Notes under the pieces: model-generated
What the model was told of the DNA's origin: nothing
What the model saw: the letters and a program-made list of their open reading frames with translations, nothing else
Database searches by the model: none
Program-made: the position numbers and the translations under genes
Part shown: piece after piece, positions 1 through 8,965 of the stretch
Layout of the letters: each line of letters opens with the position of its first letter
Position numbering within the stretch: position 1 is the first letter of the stretch
Source: Streptomyces rapamycinicus NRRL 5491
Lineage (GTDB): Bacteria; Actinomycetota; Actinomycetes; Streptomycetales; Streptomycetaceae
Length of the DNA: 64,000 bases
Assembly (NCBI RefSeq): GCF_024298965.1
Contig: NZ_CP085193.1
Span: forward strand, 12,214,001-12,278,000
Direction: 5' to 3'

Positions 1-671
1 GCAGTCCTGAGCAGGCCGCCGACCTCGCCGCGCTCGCTCCGTCCCTCGGCCACGTCACCGGGATCGTCGTCCCCAAGGTCGAGTCCCGTGAAGAGGTGAC
101 CCGGCTCGGGAAGCGGTTGCACGAGATCGAGCGTGACCTGGGGATCAAGCCCGGCTCGCTCCTTGTCGTGCCGGTGGTCGAGACCTGCGCGGGCCTGCTC
201 GCCGCGCCCGGTATCGCGGCCGCGCCACGGGTCGCCGCGCTGATTCTCGGCGTCCTCGACCTGGCCGCCGAGCTCGGTGTGTCGCCAGTGGCCGGCAGCG
301 GCGGCCTGGACCACGTCCGGGTGCACCTCGCGGTGGCCGCCCGGGCGGCCGGGCTCCCGGCGCCGGCCGACGGCCCGCACCCCGATCTTGACGACGACGA
401 GGGACTCAGACGGAGCAGCCTGGCCTCCCGGGCGCTCGGATTCGGTGGCCGCGTCGTGCTGCATCCCCGTCAGCTCGACGCGGTGGAGCGGGACTACGCA
501 CCGACTGCGGACGAGGTCCTGCGGGCGCGCCGTGTCGTCGAGGCGGCCGCGGCGGGGGCGGGCAGCCTCCGTCTGCCGGACGGGACCTTCGTCGACGCGC
601 CGGTCATTGCCCGGGCACGTGCGGTGCTCGCCGAGGCCGGGGAGGTGACGCGTGAGCACGCTCCCGCTTGA
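1..671 (+). CDS. CitE-like lyase (HpcH/HpaI aldolase/citrate lyase beta family), 5' end outside window
   Basis: The reading frame is open from base 3, so the gene starts before the window; about 222 residues are visible. A family-typical segment GIVVPKVES, with the conserved Lys-Val-Glu of the TIM-barrel core, is encoded near position 60, and a second signature (GFGGRVVLHPRQLDAV) lies near the C-terminus. Family members cleave or form acyl-CoA thioesters such as malyl-, citramalyl- or citryl-CoA using Mg2+. The end overlaps the CaiB-type transferase gene by 20 bases, so the two are translationally coupled. The substrate cannot be read from sequence; a citramalyl-CoA-type lyase fits the neighbouring genes but is inference. 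Confidence 0.85.
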   Translation, partial: SPEQAADLAALAPSLGHVTGIVVPKVESREEVTRLGKRLHEIERDLGIKPGSLLVVPVVETCAGLLAAPGIAAAPRVAALILGVLDLAAELGVSPVAGSGGLDHVRVHLAVAARAAGLPAPADGPHPDLDDDEGLRRSSLASRALGFGGRVVLHPRQLDAVERDYAPTADEVLRARRVVEAAAAGAGSLRLPDGTFVDAPVIARARAVLAEAGEVTREHAPA

Positions 672-1812
672 GGACATCACGGTGGTCGGCCTGGAGCAGG
701 CCGTGGCCGCGCCGTTGGCCACCCGCCGGCTCGCCGACCTGGGCGCCCGGATCATCAAGGTCGAACATCCAGTTGGTGGGGATTTCGCGCGTGCGTACGA
801 CGATGTCGTGGGCGGGCAGTCCAGCGTCTTCGTCTGGCTCAACCGGGGCAAGGAGTCCGTCCAGCTCGATCTGAAGAACGACGCCGACCGGGCGGCCTTG
901 GAGGAAGTCCTGGCAGCCGCGGACGTCTTCGTCGCGAACCTGTCGCCGCGCGCCCTCGTCGACCTGGGCCTGGACTCCGAGACGCTATGCGCCCGACATC
1001 CAGGGCTGATCGTCTGCACGATCTCGGGATATGCGCCGGACGGCCCGCAGCCCGGCAAGAAGGCCTATGACGCGCTGATTCAGGCCGAGGTCGGCCTGAT
1101 GGCGCTGACGGGATGGCCGGACTCGCCGGCCAAGACCGGGATTTCGGTAGCCGACATCGCCGCCGGCTCGTTCGCCTACAGCGGCGTGCTGGCCGCGCTT
1201 CGGCACCGCGACCGGACTGGCGAGGCGCTCCCGGTGCACGTGCCACTGTTCGGTGCGCTGACGGAGTGGATGGCCTACCCGCTTTACTACACCGCGCACA
1301 GCGGGCGGGCCCCGGCGCCGATGGGGACGGCACACCCCACCATCGCCCCGTACGGCGCGGTGCCGACCGCGGAGGGCCGACACGTGATGATCGCGGTACA
1401 GAACGAGAACGAGTGGCGTCGGCTCTGCACCGAGGTGCTGGACGTCCCGGAGCTGCTCGACGACCCTCGGCTGTCCAGCAACGCGCTGCGGGTGGCGCAC
1501 CGCGCGACCCTCGATGAGCTGCTCGAGCGGGCGTTCCGGGCGCTGCCGGAGGCCGTGCTGGTCGAGCGGCTGGAGGCGGCGCGGATCGCGTGGGCCCGGC
1601 TCAACCACGTCGCCGATCTGGAGCACCACCCTGAGCTGGCCGTTCCTGCTCGCTGGCTCGACACGCGCACTCCAGCCGGACCCATCCGCACGCTGACACC
1701 GGTCGCGGCCCCCGGCGGCCGGGTCGCCCGCGACGGCGCGGTCCCGGCGCTGGGCCAGCACACCGCGTCGGTGCTCGCCGAGCTGGCAGCCCGACGGAAG
1801 GAGTCGGCATGA
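652..1812 (+). CDS. CaiB/BaiF family CoA-transferase
   Basis: A 386-residue protein of normal length for family III CoA-transferases, which move CoA between carboxylic acids through an aspartyl-CoA intermediate. The N-terminus carries the family signature around LADLGARIIKVEHP, and the region KTGISVADIAAG near residue 170 holds the expected catalytic Asp. The start is GTG inside the end of the CitE-like gene; no better start is available. It would supply CoA esters to the MaoC, dehydrogenase and CitE-like enzymes encoded around it. The donor and acceptor acids are unknown. Confidence 0.9.
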   Translation: MSTLPLEDITVVGLEQAVAAPLATRRLADLGARIIKVEHPVGGDFARAYDDVVGGQSSVFVWLNRGKESVQLDLKNDADRAALEEVLAAADVFVANLSPRALVDLGLDSETLCARHPGLIVCTISGYAPDGPQPGKKAYDALIQAEVGLMALTGWPDSPAKTGISVADIAAGSFAYSGVLAALRHRDRTGEALPVHVPLFGALTEWMAYPLYYTAHSGRAPAPMGTAHPTIAPYGAVPTAEGRHVMIAVQNENEWRRLCTEVLDVPELLDDPRLSSNALRVAHRATLDELLERAFRALPEAVLVERLEAARIAWARLNHVADLEHHPELAVPARWLDTRTPAGPIRTLTPVAAPGGRVARDGAVPALGQHTASVLAELAARRKESA

Positions 1813-2299
1813 CCACACACGACGGCTGGCAGGGTCGGTTCTTCGAGGACTTCGTGCCCGGCGACGTCTACCGGCACCCTTGGGCCGCACCATCACCACC
1901 ACCGACAACATCTGGTTCACCCTGCTGACCCAGAACACCGCGCCGCTGCACTTCGACCATGAGTACGCCCGGCGCACCGAGTTCGGCAAGCCACTGGTCA
2001 ACTCGACGCTCACGCTCGCCCTCGTTGCGGGGCAGAGCGTCACCGACGTGTCCCAGAACGTGTTCGCCAACCTCGGCTGGACCGACATCGTGCTGCCTGC
2101 CCCGGTCTTCGAGGGCGACACGATCCATTCCCGCTCCACCGTGGCGGAGGTCAGGGAGTCGCGATCGCGGCCGACCCTTGGCGTCGTCACCGTGCGGACT
2201 GCCGGGGTCAAGCAGACCGGCGAGACGGTGATCGAGTTCAGCAGGACCTTGCTGGTTTACAAGCGCGGGCACGGCCCGCGATCGGAGGACGTGGTATGA
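1809..2299 (+). CDS. MaoC-family (R)-specific enoyl-CoA hydratase, frameshifted as read
   Basis: ATG at 1809 overlaps the CaiB stop (ATGA) and opens a frame reading MTTHDGWQGRFFEDFVPGDV, a standard MaoC N-terminus. That frame ends in a short unrelated tail, while the rest of the protein (LGRTITTTDNIWFT onward, ending at 2299) continues in the -1 frame. Continuity is restored if one C is added to the CCC run near 1877. The joined protein is about 163 residues, normal for a single hot-dog MaoC domain. Its end overlaps the acyl-CoA dehydrogenase start by ATGA. It would hydrate an enoyl-CoA such as itaconyl-, mesaconyl- or crotonyl-CoA. Either a real inactivating indel or a sequencing undercall. 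Confidence 0.8.
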
Positions 2300-3474
2300 C
2301 AACCGTCGCGACAACTGCCCGCAGCGACCGCACCGAGCTGCGCCGTGACCTGCGGCAGCTCATCGACACCATCTGCGCGGACTATCCGGACGCCTACTGG
2401 CGGGAGGTCGACGAAGCGCGCCACTACCCGGAGGAGTTCGTCGACGCCCTGACCGGAACCGGATGCCTCGGCGCCCTGGTGCCCGAGGAGTACGGCGGTC
2501 TGGGCATTGGCCTCGGTGACGCGTCGGTACTGCTGGAGGGGATCAACGCCAACGGCGGCAACGCCGGGCCGGTCCACGCTCAGCTCTACACGATGGGCTC
2601 GGTGCTGCGGCATGGCAGCGAGGAGCAGAAGCGGCGCTACCTTCCCGACATCGCGGCGGGGAGGGTCCGGCTGCAGGCCTTCGGTGTGACAGAGCCGACT
2701 GCGGGGACCGACACCACCCGGATCCGGACCACGGCGACGCGCACCGACGACGGGTACGTGGTCGACGGCCAGAAGGTCTTCATCTCCCGCGTCCAGCACT
2801 CCGACCTGATGCTGCTGCTCGCCCGCACCGCCCGCCGCGAGGACGTGGCGCGCAAGTCCGACGGCATGTCACTGTTCCTGATCGACCTGCGCGAGGTTGA
2901 AGGCGTCGAGCTGCGGCCGATCCGGACCATGGTCAACCACGAGACCAACGAGGTCTTCTTCAACAGCGTGCGCATCCCCGCCGACGCCCTGATCGGCGAG
3001 GAGGGCGAGGGCTTTCGCTACGTCCTGGACGGGATGAACGCCGAACGCATCCTCATCGCCTCCGAGTGCGTCGGCGACGGGCGCTGGTTCGTGCGGCGCG
3101 CCTCCCGGTACGCGACCGAGCGCGAGGTGTTCGAGCGGCCCATCGGCCGTAACCAGGGCGTGCAGTTCCCGATCGCGCAGGCCCACGTGCACATCGAGGC
3201 AGCCGATCTCATGCGCTGGAAGGCCGCGGACCTGTTCGACGCCGGGCTGCCCTGTGCGGCCGAGGCGAACATGGCGAAGCTGCTGGCGTCGAACGCCTCC
3301 TGGGAGGCCGCCGACGTCGCACTGCAGACCCACGGCGGCTATGGCATGACGGCGGAGTACGACATCGAGCGGAAGTTCCGGGAAACCCGGCTGTACCGGA
3401 TCGCGCCGATCTCGTCGAACCTGATCCTCTCCTACATCGGGGAGCACGTCCTCGGCATGCCCCGGTCCTTCTGA
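2296..3474 (+). CDS. acyl-CoA dehydrogenase
   Basis: A 392-residue protein with the usual helical N-domain, the central beta segment (FGVTEPTAGTDTTRIRT, a FAD-binding signature) and the C-terminal motif LQTHGGYGMTAEYDIER typical of the family. It oxidises a saturated acyl-CoA to the 2-enoyl-CoA and passes electrons to ETF. Translationally coupled to the upstream MaoC gene. In Mycobacterium, the CitE-like/MaoC/acyl-CoA dehydrogenase order recalls the leucine/itaconate dissimilation locus, but the chain-length preference here cannot be read directly. Confidence 0.93.
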   Translation: MTTVATTARSDRTELRRDLRQLIDTICADYPDAYWREVDEARHYPEEFVDALTGTGCLGALVPEEYGGLGIGLGDASVLLEGINANGGNAGPVHAQLYTMGSVLRHGSEEQKRRYLPDIAAGRVRLQAFGVTEPTAGTDTTRIRTTATRTDDGYVVDGQKVFISRVQHSDLMLLLARTARREDVARKSDGMSLFLIDLREVEGVELRPIRTMVNHETNEVFFNSVRIPADALIGEEGEGFRYVLDGMNAERILIASECVGDGRWFVRRASRYATEREVFERPIGRNQGVQFPIAQAHVHIEAADLMRWKAADLFDAGLPCAAEANMAKLLASNASWEAADVALQTHGGYGMTAEYDIERKFRETRLYRIAPISSNLILSYIGEHVLGMPRSF

Positions 3475-3484
3475 AAGGAGCAGC

Positions 3485-4699
3485 ATGGCCAGCACGTTCC
3501 GCGAGCTCGCGGACTGGGCCGTGGCCTTCGCGCCCACCGAGTCGGATCTGCGGCTGGCGCGGACGGCCCTGACCGACACCCTCGCCGTCACCCTCGCCGC
3601 GGAGCACGAGCCGATCGTGGAGCACACCGCGGGCCTGCCGGCCGCACTGCGCTGGACGGCGATCGGGCACACCCTCGACTTCGACGACGTCCATCTCCCC
3701 TCGACCTCCCACATCAGCGTGGTCTGCGCGAGCGCCACCCTGACCGTCGGTGGTGGCGACCGGGAGTTCCTGGCCGCAGCCGGCGTGATGGCGCGGCTCG
3801 GGACCGCGCTGGGATGGGGCCACTACCAGCGGGGCTGGCACGCGACCTGCACGGCCGGAGCGCCGGCCGCGGCGGTCGCGGCCGCGCTGGGTCTGGGGCT
3901 CGGCGCGGAGGGCGTGCTGCGGGCGATGGCACTGGCCGTCCCCGCCGCCGGTGGACTGCAACGCGCGTTCGGCACTGAGGCCAAACCGCTGCAGGTCGGC
4001 TTCGCGACCGACGCCGGGGTCCGGGCGGCGCGGCTCGCCGCCGCCGGGGCGAGCGCCGATCCCGCCGCCCTCGACCACTGGTTCGATCTGGTCGGGGCGA
4101 GCACGGGCTCGACCTCTCCGGGCCCGCGGTGCCGGACGGGCTCGCGGTCAAGCCGTTCCCGTGCTGCTACGCCCTGCAGCGCCCGATCGGGGCCACGCGA
4201 CTGTTCGGCCCGGTCCCGCTCGACCAGGTCGCTTCGGTGGAGATGCTGGTCGAGGAGTCCACCCTGCAGCCGCTGGTACACCACCGCCCGCGCACTGGCG
4301 CGGAGGGCAAATTCTCGCTGCCCTACGCCGTCGCTGCGACCCTGGTCGACGGGTTCCCCACGGCAGCGAGCTTCACTGACGCGGCCGTCGCCCGGCCGGA
4401 GATCGTCGTCCTCCTCGATCGCACCGCCGTACGCACGCGGCCGGAGGGTCCGGTGTGCTCGCGGGGGACACCACGATTGAAATCGGCCTCACGGACGGTT
4501 CCACCACCCGCCGCGCTTTGCGTTTGCCGCCGGGGCATCCCGCGGCACCCCTCGCCCCGACGAACTGGTTGCGAAGATCACCGGCTGTGTGGGCCCGGAG
4601 CGCAGCAGGCAGGTCGCCACCGCCGGCTGGGCAGAGGCCGCGCGGATCCTGGCCGAGGCGTTTCCGCCCGACACCGCAGTCCCCGAATCGAGAAAGTGA
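3485..4699 (+). CDS. MmgE/PrpD family protein, three frameshifts as read
   Basis: A good ribosome site (GAAAGGAG) precedes ATG 3485. The product matches the MmgE/PrpD family (2-methylcitrate dehydratase, cis-aconitate decarboxylase): helical N-domain with the segment TLDFDDVHLPSTSHIS, then the C-terminal domain with VKPFPCCYALQRPI. The protein can only be followed by changing frame near 4097, 4450 and 4556, each time by -1. The three losses sum to three bases, so the ending DELVAKITG...ESRK and the stop at 4697 are in the original frame. At 4097 and 4556 the fix is one extra base in a G or C run. About 405 residues when repaired, a little below the family's usual length. Genuine decay or undercalls. 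Confidence 0.75.
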
Positions 4700-4706
4700 G
4701 TTCCCC

Positions 4707-5009
4707 ATGGCGGACTTCCTGGTCACCATCGACACCACCGGCGTCATCGCGCTGCCGGTCGACACCCGCGTTGACGTGATCGATCGGGAACGTGCCGCCG
4801 GCCTCGCGCTGATCGAGGCCGGCACGTTGAAGAGAATCTGGCGGCTGCCCGGCGAGAAGGGCAACGTCGGCATCTGGTCTGCCCGCGACGCCGACGAGCT
4901 GCACGACGTCCTGCAGTCGTTGCCGATCTTCCCGTACGCCAGGTTCGAGGTGCGGGCGCTGGCGACCCATCCGCTGATCTCGGGCGACTACAACTTCGCC
5001 CGAGCCTGA
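4707..5009 (+). CDS. muconolactone delta-isomerase-like protein
   Basis: A 100-residue protein with the ferredoxin-like MIase fold pattern: MADFLVTIDTT at the N-terminus, a central ERAAGLALIEAGTLKRIWR helix, and the terminal FPYARFEVRALATHPL strand typical of the family. Classical members isomerise muconolactone in catechol degradation; no other ortho-cleavage gene is in the window, so the actual substrate is unknown. It starts eight bases after the PrpD-type gene stop and is probably the last gene of the first transcription unit, since a promoter-like region follows. Confidence 0.8.
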   Translation: MADFLVTIDTTGVIALPVDTRVDVIDRERAAGLALIEAGTLKRIWRLPGEKGNVGIWSARDADELHDVLQSLPIFPYARFEVRALATHPLISGDYNFARA

Positions 5010-5049
5010 ACGATCCGGCCGAGGTCTTGGCGCGGACGGGCACGAAACA

Positions 5050-5085
5050 TTGACAACATCGTTCCACATTGCGGGACGCCGTTCC
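5050..5085 (+). promoter_or_regulatory. candidate promoter with IclR-type half-sites before the M19 gene
   Basis: A perfect -35 hexamer TTGACA lies at 5050-5055, but no good -10 box follows. Downstream are CGTTCC (5060-5065), GGGACG (5073-5078, one mismatch from GGAACG) and CGTTCC (5080-5085), plus the inverted pair CCACATT/AATGTGG (5064-5070, 5088-5094). The same CGTTCC/GGAACG half-site forms a clean inverted repeat in front of the iclR-family gene of this operon, so one regulator may bind both. Inferred from sequence only. Confidence 0.4.
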
Positions 5086-5128
5086 GAAATGTGGCCACGG
5101 AGTGACGTCGCCTCAAGGAGGAGTACAG

Positions 5129-6325
5129 GTGGCAACATCACGCTACGCCGGGTACCGGTCCTTCTCGTACCTGGAGCCGGGACAGGACTACGCCGAGTTC
5201 ACACTGGCGGCGGAGGTGGACCGGCTGCCCCCGCACGATCTCGGGCTGACCATGGAGGAGGAGGCCCGTGCGGAACGCCTCCTGACCGAGAACATCGCCG
5301 TCTCGCTGCACGACCACCCGGTGCGTCTGCCGGAGAAGGCGGAAGCGGAGCTGTTCGCCTGGACCCGCGAGGCCCGCCTCGCCTACGGCTACGAAGGGCT
5401 GAGCCGCTCCGGGCTGGACGCCCTGTTCGACAACCTCGGCTGGGGCGCCTGCGAGTCCCGGAACGGGTGGAAGTGGGACGACGTCATCACCGACCTCGGC
5501 ATGCGCCTGTGCGACTTCGCCCACCAGGACTACGTGACACGCGCGGAGTCGGTCGACGACATCCGGCGCGCACACGCCGAGGACAGGCTCGCCGTCGTCG
5601 CGGGGCTGGAGGGGGCGGCGCTGATCGAGAACGAGGTCGACCGGCTCGACGTGCTCTACGGCCTCGGCATCCGACAGATGGGCATCGCCTACAGTGACGC
5701 GAACTCCCTCGGCAGCGGGCTGCGCGAGAAGAGCGACGGCGGCCTGACCGCCTTTGGCAGGCGCGCGGTGCGGCGGATGAACCAGCTCGGCATCGCGATC
5801 GATCTGTCGCACGCCGGGGACCTCACCGCGCTCGACGTGATCGAGGCGAGCGAAAAGCCCGTCCTGATCACCCACGCCGGTGCCCGGGGGCTCTGGGACA
5901 CCCCGCGGATGAAGCCCGACGAGGTCATCCGGGCCTGTGCCGAGTCCGGCGGCATGATCGGGATCGAGGCGGCCCCGCACACGACGGTCAGCCCGGACCA
6001 CCGCCGGCACACCATCGAGTCGGTCATGGACCACTTCCGGTACTGCGTCGACCTGGTCGGAATCAAGCACGTCGGGTTCGGTCCGGACACCTTCTTCGGC
6101 GACCACATGGGCCTGCACCACGCGATGAGCGAGAAGCTCGGTGTCGCCGACGCCATCACCTCCGGCCCGCGGTTCGAGCCGGTCGAACACGTGGCCGGGC
6201 TGGAGAATCCCGGCGAGTGCTTCCGCAACATCACCCGCTGGCTGGTCAAGCACGGCTACTCCGACGCGGAGATCGCTGCCGTGATCGGCGGAAATGCCCT
6301 GCGGGTCCTCGACAAGATCTGGTAA
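5129..6325 (+). CDS. membrane dipeptidase-like protein (peptidase family M19)
   Basis: A 398-residue protein. The GTG start at 5129 is chosen because AAGGAGG lies 7 bases upstream; a longer in-frame start at 5069 has none. The core segment DGGLTAFGRRAVRRMNQLG followed by DLSHAG is the M19 signature that contributes metal ligands, and an HDHP motif near residue 75 matches the first ligand region. M19 enzymes are binuclear zinc dipeptidases related to amidohydrolases; several act on small amide substrates. With the M20 amidohydrolase and MHS transporter next to it, uptake and hydrolysis of an amide or dipeptide-like substrate is plausible. Confidence 0.88.
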   Translation: MATSRYAGYRSFSYLEPGQDYAEFTLAAEVDRLPPHDLGLTMEEEARAERLLTENIAVSLHDHPVRLPEKAEAELFAWTREARLAYGYEGLSRSGLDALFDNLGWGACESRNGWKWDDVITDLGMRLCDFAHQDYVTRAESVDDIRRAHAEDRLAVVAGLEGAALIENEVDRLDVLYGLGIRQMGIAYSDANSLGSGLREKSDGGLTAFGRRAVRRMNQLGIAIDLSHAGDLTALDVIEASEKPVLITHAGARGLWDTPRMKPDEVIRACAESGGMIGIEAAPHTTVSPDHRRHTIESVMDHFRYCVDLVGIKHVGFGPDTFFGDHMGLHHAMSEKLGVADAITSGPRFEPVEHVAGLENPGECFRNITRWLVKHGYSDAEIAAVIGGNALRVLDKIW

Positions 6326-6345
6326 TACCGCACGCCCGCACTGCA

Positions 6346-6405
6346 CCGAAACCCGGGGCGGCGAAACCCGTGGCACCGAAACCCGGGGCGGCGAAACCCG
6401 GGGCG
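6346..6405 (+). repeat. four tandem 15-bp units upstream of the transporter gene
   Basis: Four consecutive 15-base units of the type (c/g)cgaaacccggggcg, the second with two base changes. In the transporter frame they read as KPGAA-like pentapeptides, and the frame stays open from them into the transporter. The preferred transporter start (6433) lies downstream, so the repeat would be untranslated; a GTG at 6370 inside it is an alternative start that would add a Pro/Ala-rich tail. Confidence 0.75.
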
Positions 6406-6432
6406 CTCACTCCTGCCCACATCGGAGTTCTC

Positions 6433-7739
6433 ATGCAGAAGAAAATCCTCGGCGCGGCCATGGTCGGACACATCGTCGAGTCCTTCGACTTCGTCATCTA
6501 CGGCTACTCGGCGACGATTATCGCCAAGCACTTCTTCCCCACCGGAGACCCCACGCTGGCCATCCTGTCCACATTGGCCGTCTACAGCATCGCATTCGTG
6601 GTGCGCCCACTCGGCGGGGCCGTGTTCGGCAGCATGGGCGACCGTCTCGGCCGCCGCACCGCGCTGTCCACCGTCGTGCTGATCATGGCGGTCTCGACCG
6701 CCGCCATCGGCGTGCTGCCCACTTACGCGGTCGTGGGCATTGCCGCGCCGTTGCTCCTGCTGCTCTGCCGGCTCGCCCAGGGGCTCTCCATGGGCGCCGA
6801 GTACACCAGCGCGGCCTCCTATGTGATGGAACAGGCACCCCCGGGCCGACGCGCCCTCTGCACCAGCGCCGTCGGCAGCGCGACCTTCATCGGCGCCGCC
6901 CTCGCGGCGTTCACGCTGCTCGCCCTGCGGCTGTCCTCCGCCCCGGCGTACGCGGACTGGACCTGGCGGCTGCCCTTCCTGCTTGGTGGCGTGATGGCGC
7001 TGATCGGCCTCTACATGCGCCTGCGTCTGGAGGAGACGAAGACCTTCCGAGCCATCGAGGACCGCGGCGAGACGACGTCCACCCCGGTCCGGGACTCCTT
7101 CCGCGACTGGCGGGTCTTCCTCCTGCTGCTCATGATCTTCTCGCTGCTCGCCGTGGTCGCCCAGAACTTTCTCGGCTACCTGCCCACCTACCTCACGACC
7201 ACCGGCGGCCTCCCCGCGGTGACGACGCTCGTCGCCAGCGGCATCGCCCTCGTGCTGTGCGCCGGGCTGTCCATCCTGACGGGCGCGCTCGCCGACCGGC
7301 TCGGCCGCAAGCCGCTACTGATCGCCGGCATCGTCGTCGCGGTGCTGGGCTCGGTTCCGGCCTACGTGATCGCGGCAGGCGGATCACTGTTCACCACCGT
7401 CGTCGCGGAGATCCTGCTGGTCATCCCGGCCGCGCTGGTCGGCATGACGGCGACGGTCGTGGCGGTGGAGCTGGTTCCGCCGCAGATCCGCGCGACCAGC
7501 ACCGCACTGACCTACAACATCGCCTACGCCGTGCTCGGGGCACGGCGCCGCTGGTCGGCACGCTGCTCACAGCCCGGTTCGGCAGGCTCGCACCGGGTGC
7601 CTACATCACCGTTCTGGCCGCGCTCGCGCTCGTCGTGGTGATCGTCGCGCTGCCTGAGACCCGCAACCGCTCGGTGACCGTGACCCGGCCCCGCGACGAC
7701 GACGCCGAGCCCGTCTCCGACGTGCTCTCGAGCACATGA
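6433..7739 (+). CDS. major facilitator transporter of the metabolite:H+ symporter type, frameshifted as read
   Basis: ATG 6433 follows CGGAG by 5 bases. The protein shows twelve hydrophobic segments with the MHS pattern: HIVESFDFVIYGYSA at the start, the loop motif GDRLGRR between helices 2 and 3, and its half-repeat GALADRLGRK in the second half. Near 7540 the frame is lost by -1 (TYNIAYAVLG then GTAPLVGTLLTARFG in the other frame); one more G in the GGGG run restores it, giving about 434 residues. Members import organic acids, osmolytes or aromatic acids with protons. Position between two amidohydrolase genes suggests it imports their substrate. Confidence 0.8.
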
Positions 7740-7765
7740 CCCCGTCCCTTGAGGAGGAAGAACCC

Positions 7766-8965
7766 ATGCCGACCACGGTGAAGGAGCGGATCGCCGCCGA
7801 GTTCGGGCGCCACGAGCCCGAGGTTGTCGCGCTGTCGCACCGCATCGGCGAGCACCCGGAACTCGCCTTCGAGGAGCACAAGACCACCGCGGAGATCATC
7901 GACCTGCTGCGCGCCCACGGCGGGTTCGCGATCGAGGAGGGCGTCGCCGGGCTGGACACGGCGTTCACCGCCACGGTGGGCAGCGGCTCCCTCGCAGTAG
8001 GCCTGTGCGCCGAACTTGACGCGCTCCCCGGCATCGGACACGGCTGCGGGCACAACGTGATCGCGGCGAGCGCGATCGGTGCCGCCCTCGCCCTGGCCCC
8101 GGTGGCCGACGAGCTCGGCCTGACAGTGCGGCTCCTCGGCACACCCGCCGAGGAGCGCGGGGCCGGCAAGACGATCCTGCTGCGGAAGGGGGCCTTCGAC
8201 GGGCTGCACGCCGCCTTGATGGTGCACCCGACGCTCAAGGACATGGCCACCCCGCACATCCGGGCCCTCGGGCACTGGTCGCTGGAGTACCACGGCCGCA
8301 CCGGCCACGCCTCGCGTCCGTTCGACGCGCTCAACGCGGCCGATGCGGTCACCGTCGCCCAGGTCGCGATCGGGCTGCTGCGCCAGCAGCTCAGGGACTC
8401 CGACCGTGTCCACACGGTGATCAAGGAAGCCGGGACCGCGGTCAACGTCATCCCCGGGCATGCCGTCGTCGAGGTCATGATCCGCTCCGACACACTCACC
8501 GAGGTTGAGGCCCTGTGGGCGCGGGTGCGGAACTGCTTCGAGGCCGGCGCGCTCGCCGCCGGGGTGCGGTTGACGGTCGGGGAGCCGCTGATATGGCTCA
8601 ACGGCTTCCGCCACGACACGGACTTGGCGGAGCTCTTCCGGAACAACGCCGAGGCGCTGGGCCGGACCTTCCCGGACTACCCCGACCGCTCCCTCGGCTC
8701 GACCGACATGTCCGAGGTGTCGGTGCACATGCCGGCGATCCATCCGGTGCTCTCATTCGACCGCCCGGCCGAGGAGGGCAACCACACCGCCGCGTTCGCC
8801 CGCGCCGCCCGCGGGCCGGAGGGCGACCGCGCGATCCACGACGGCGGGCTCGCTCTGGCCTGGACGACCGCCGACGCCGCGCAGGACGAGCGCCTCCGGC
8901 ACCGGCTCACCCACACCGGCCCCTTCAGTTGGGCCGGCTCGACAGAAGAAGAAGGAGAACGATGA
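7766..8965 (+). CDS. M20 family amidohydrolase/peptidase
   Basis: A 399-residue protein; ATG 7766 lies 9 bases after GAGGAGGA and is preferred over an in-frame ATG at 7736 inside the transporter tail. Metal-site motifs of the M20D group are visible: GLCAELDALPGIGHGCGHN, then TPAEERGAGK, then MVHPT, and the dimerisation-domain GRTGHAS. The family hydrolyses N-acyl amino acids or carbamoyl amides, as in the AbgB and indole-acetyl-amide hydrolase types. Its stop overlaps the start of the following dehydrogenase (ATGA). Exact substrate unknown. Confidence 0.9.
   Translation: MPTTVKERIAAEFGRHEPEVVALSHRIGEHPELAFEEHKTTAEIIDLLRAHGGFAIEEGVAGLDTAFTATVGSGSLAVGLCAELDALPGIGHGCGHNVIAASAIGAALALAPVADELGLTVRLLGTPAEERGAGKTILLRKGAFDGLHAALMVHPTLKDMATPHIRALGHWSLEYHGRTGHASRPFDALNAADAVTVAQVAIGLLRQQLRDSDRVHTVIKEAGTAVNVIPGHAVVEVMIRSDTLTEVEALWARVRNCFEAGALAAGVRLTVGEPLIWLNGFRHDTDLAELFRNNAEALGRTFPDYPDRSLGSTDMSEVSVHMPAIHPVLSFDRPAEEGNHTAAFARAARGPEGDRAIHDGGLALAWTTADAAQDERLRHRLTHTGPFSWAGSTEEEGER

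Noticed and set aside
985..2211. Minus-strand 408-residue frame over the CaiB and MaoC genes
   Set aside because: Antisense to two clear enzymes, with low-complexity content and no motif.
6346..6405. CRISPR-like repeat
   Set aside because: Units are only 15 bp and contiguous without spacers; it is a coding-type minisatellite.
6294..7739. A 481-residue frame starting inside the M19 gene
   Set aside because: Only its last 65 residues are real (the C-terminus of the frameshifted transporter); the rest is Arg-rich noise.
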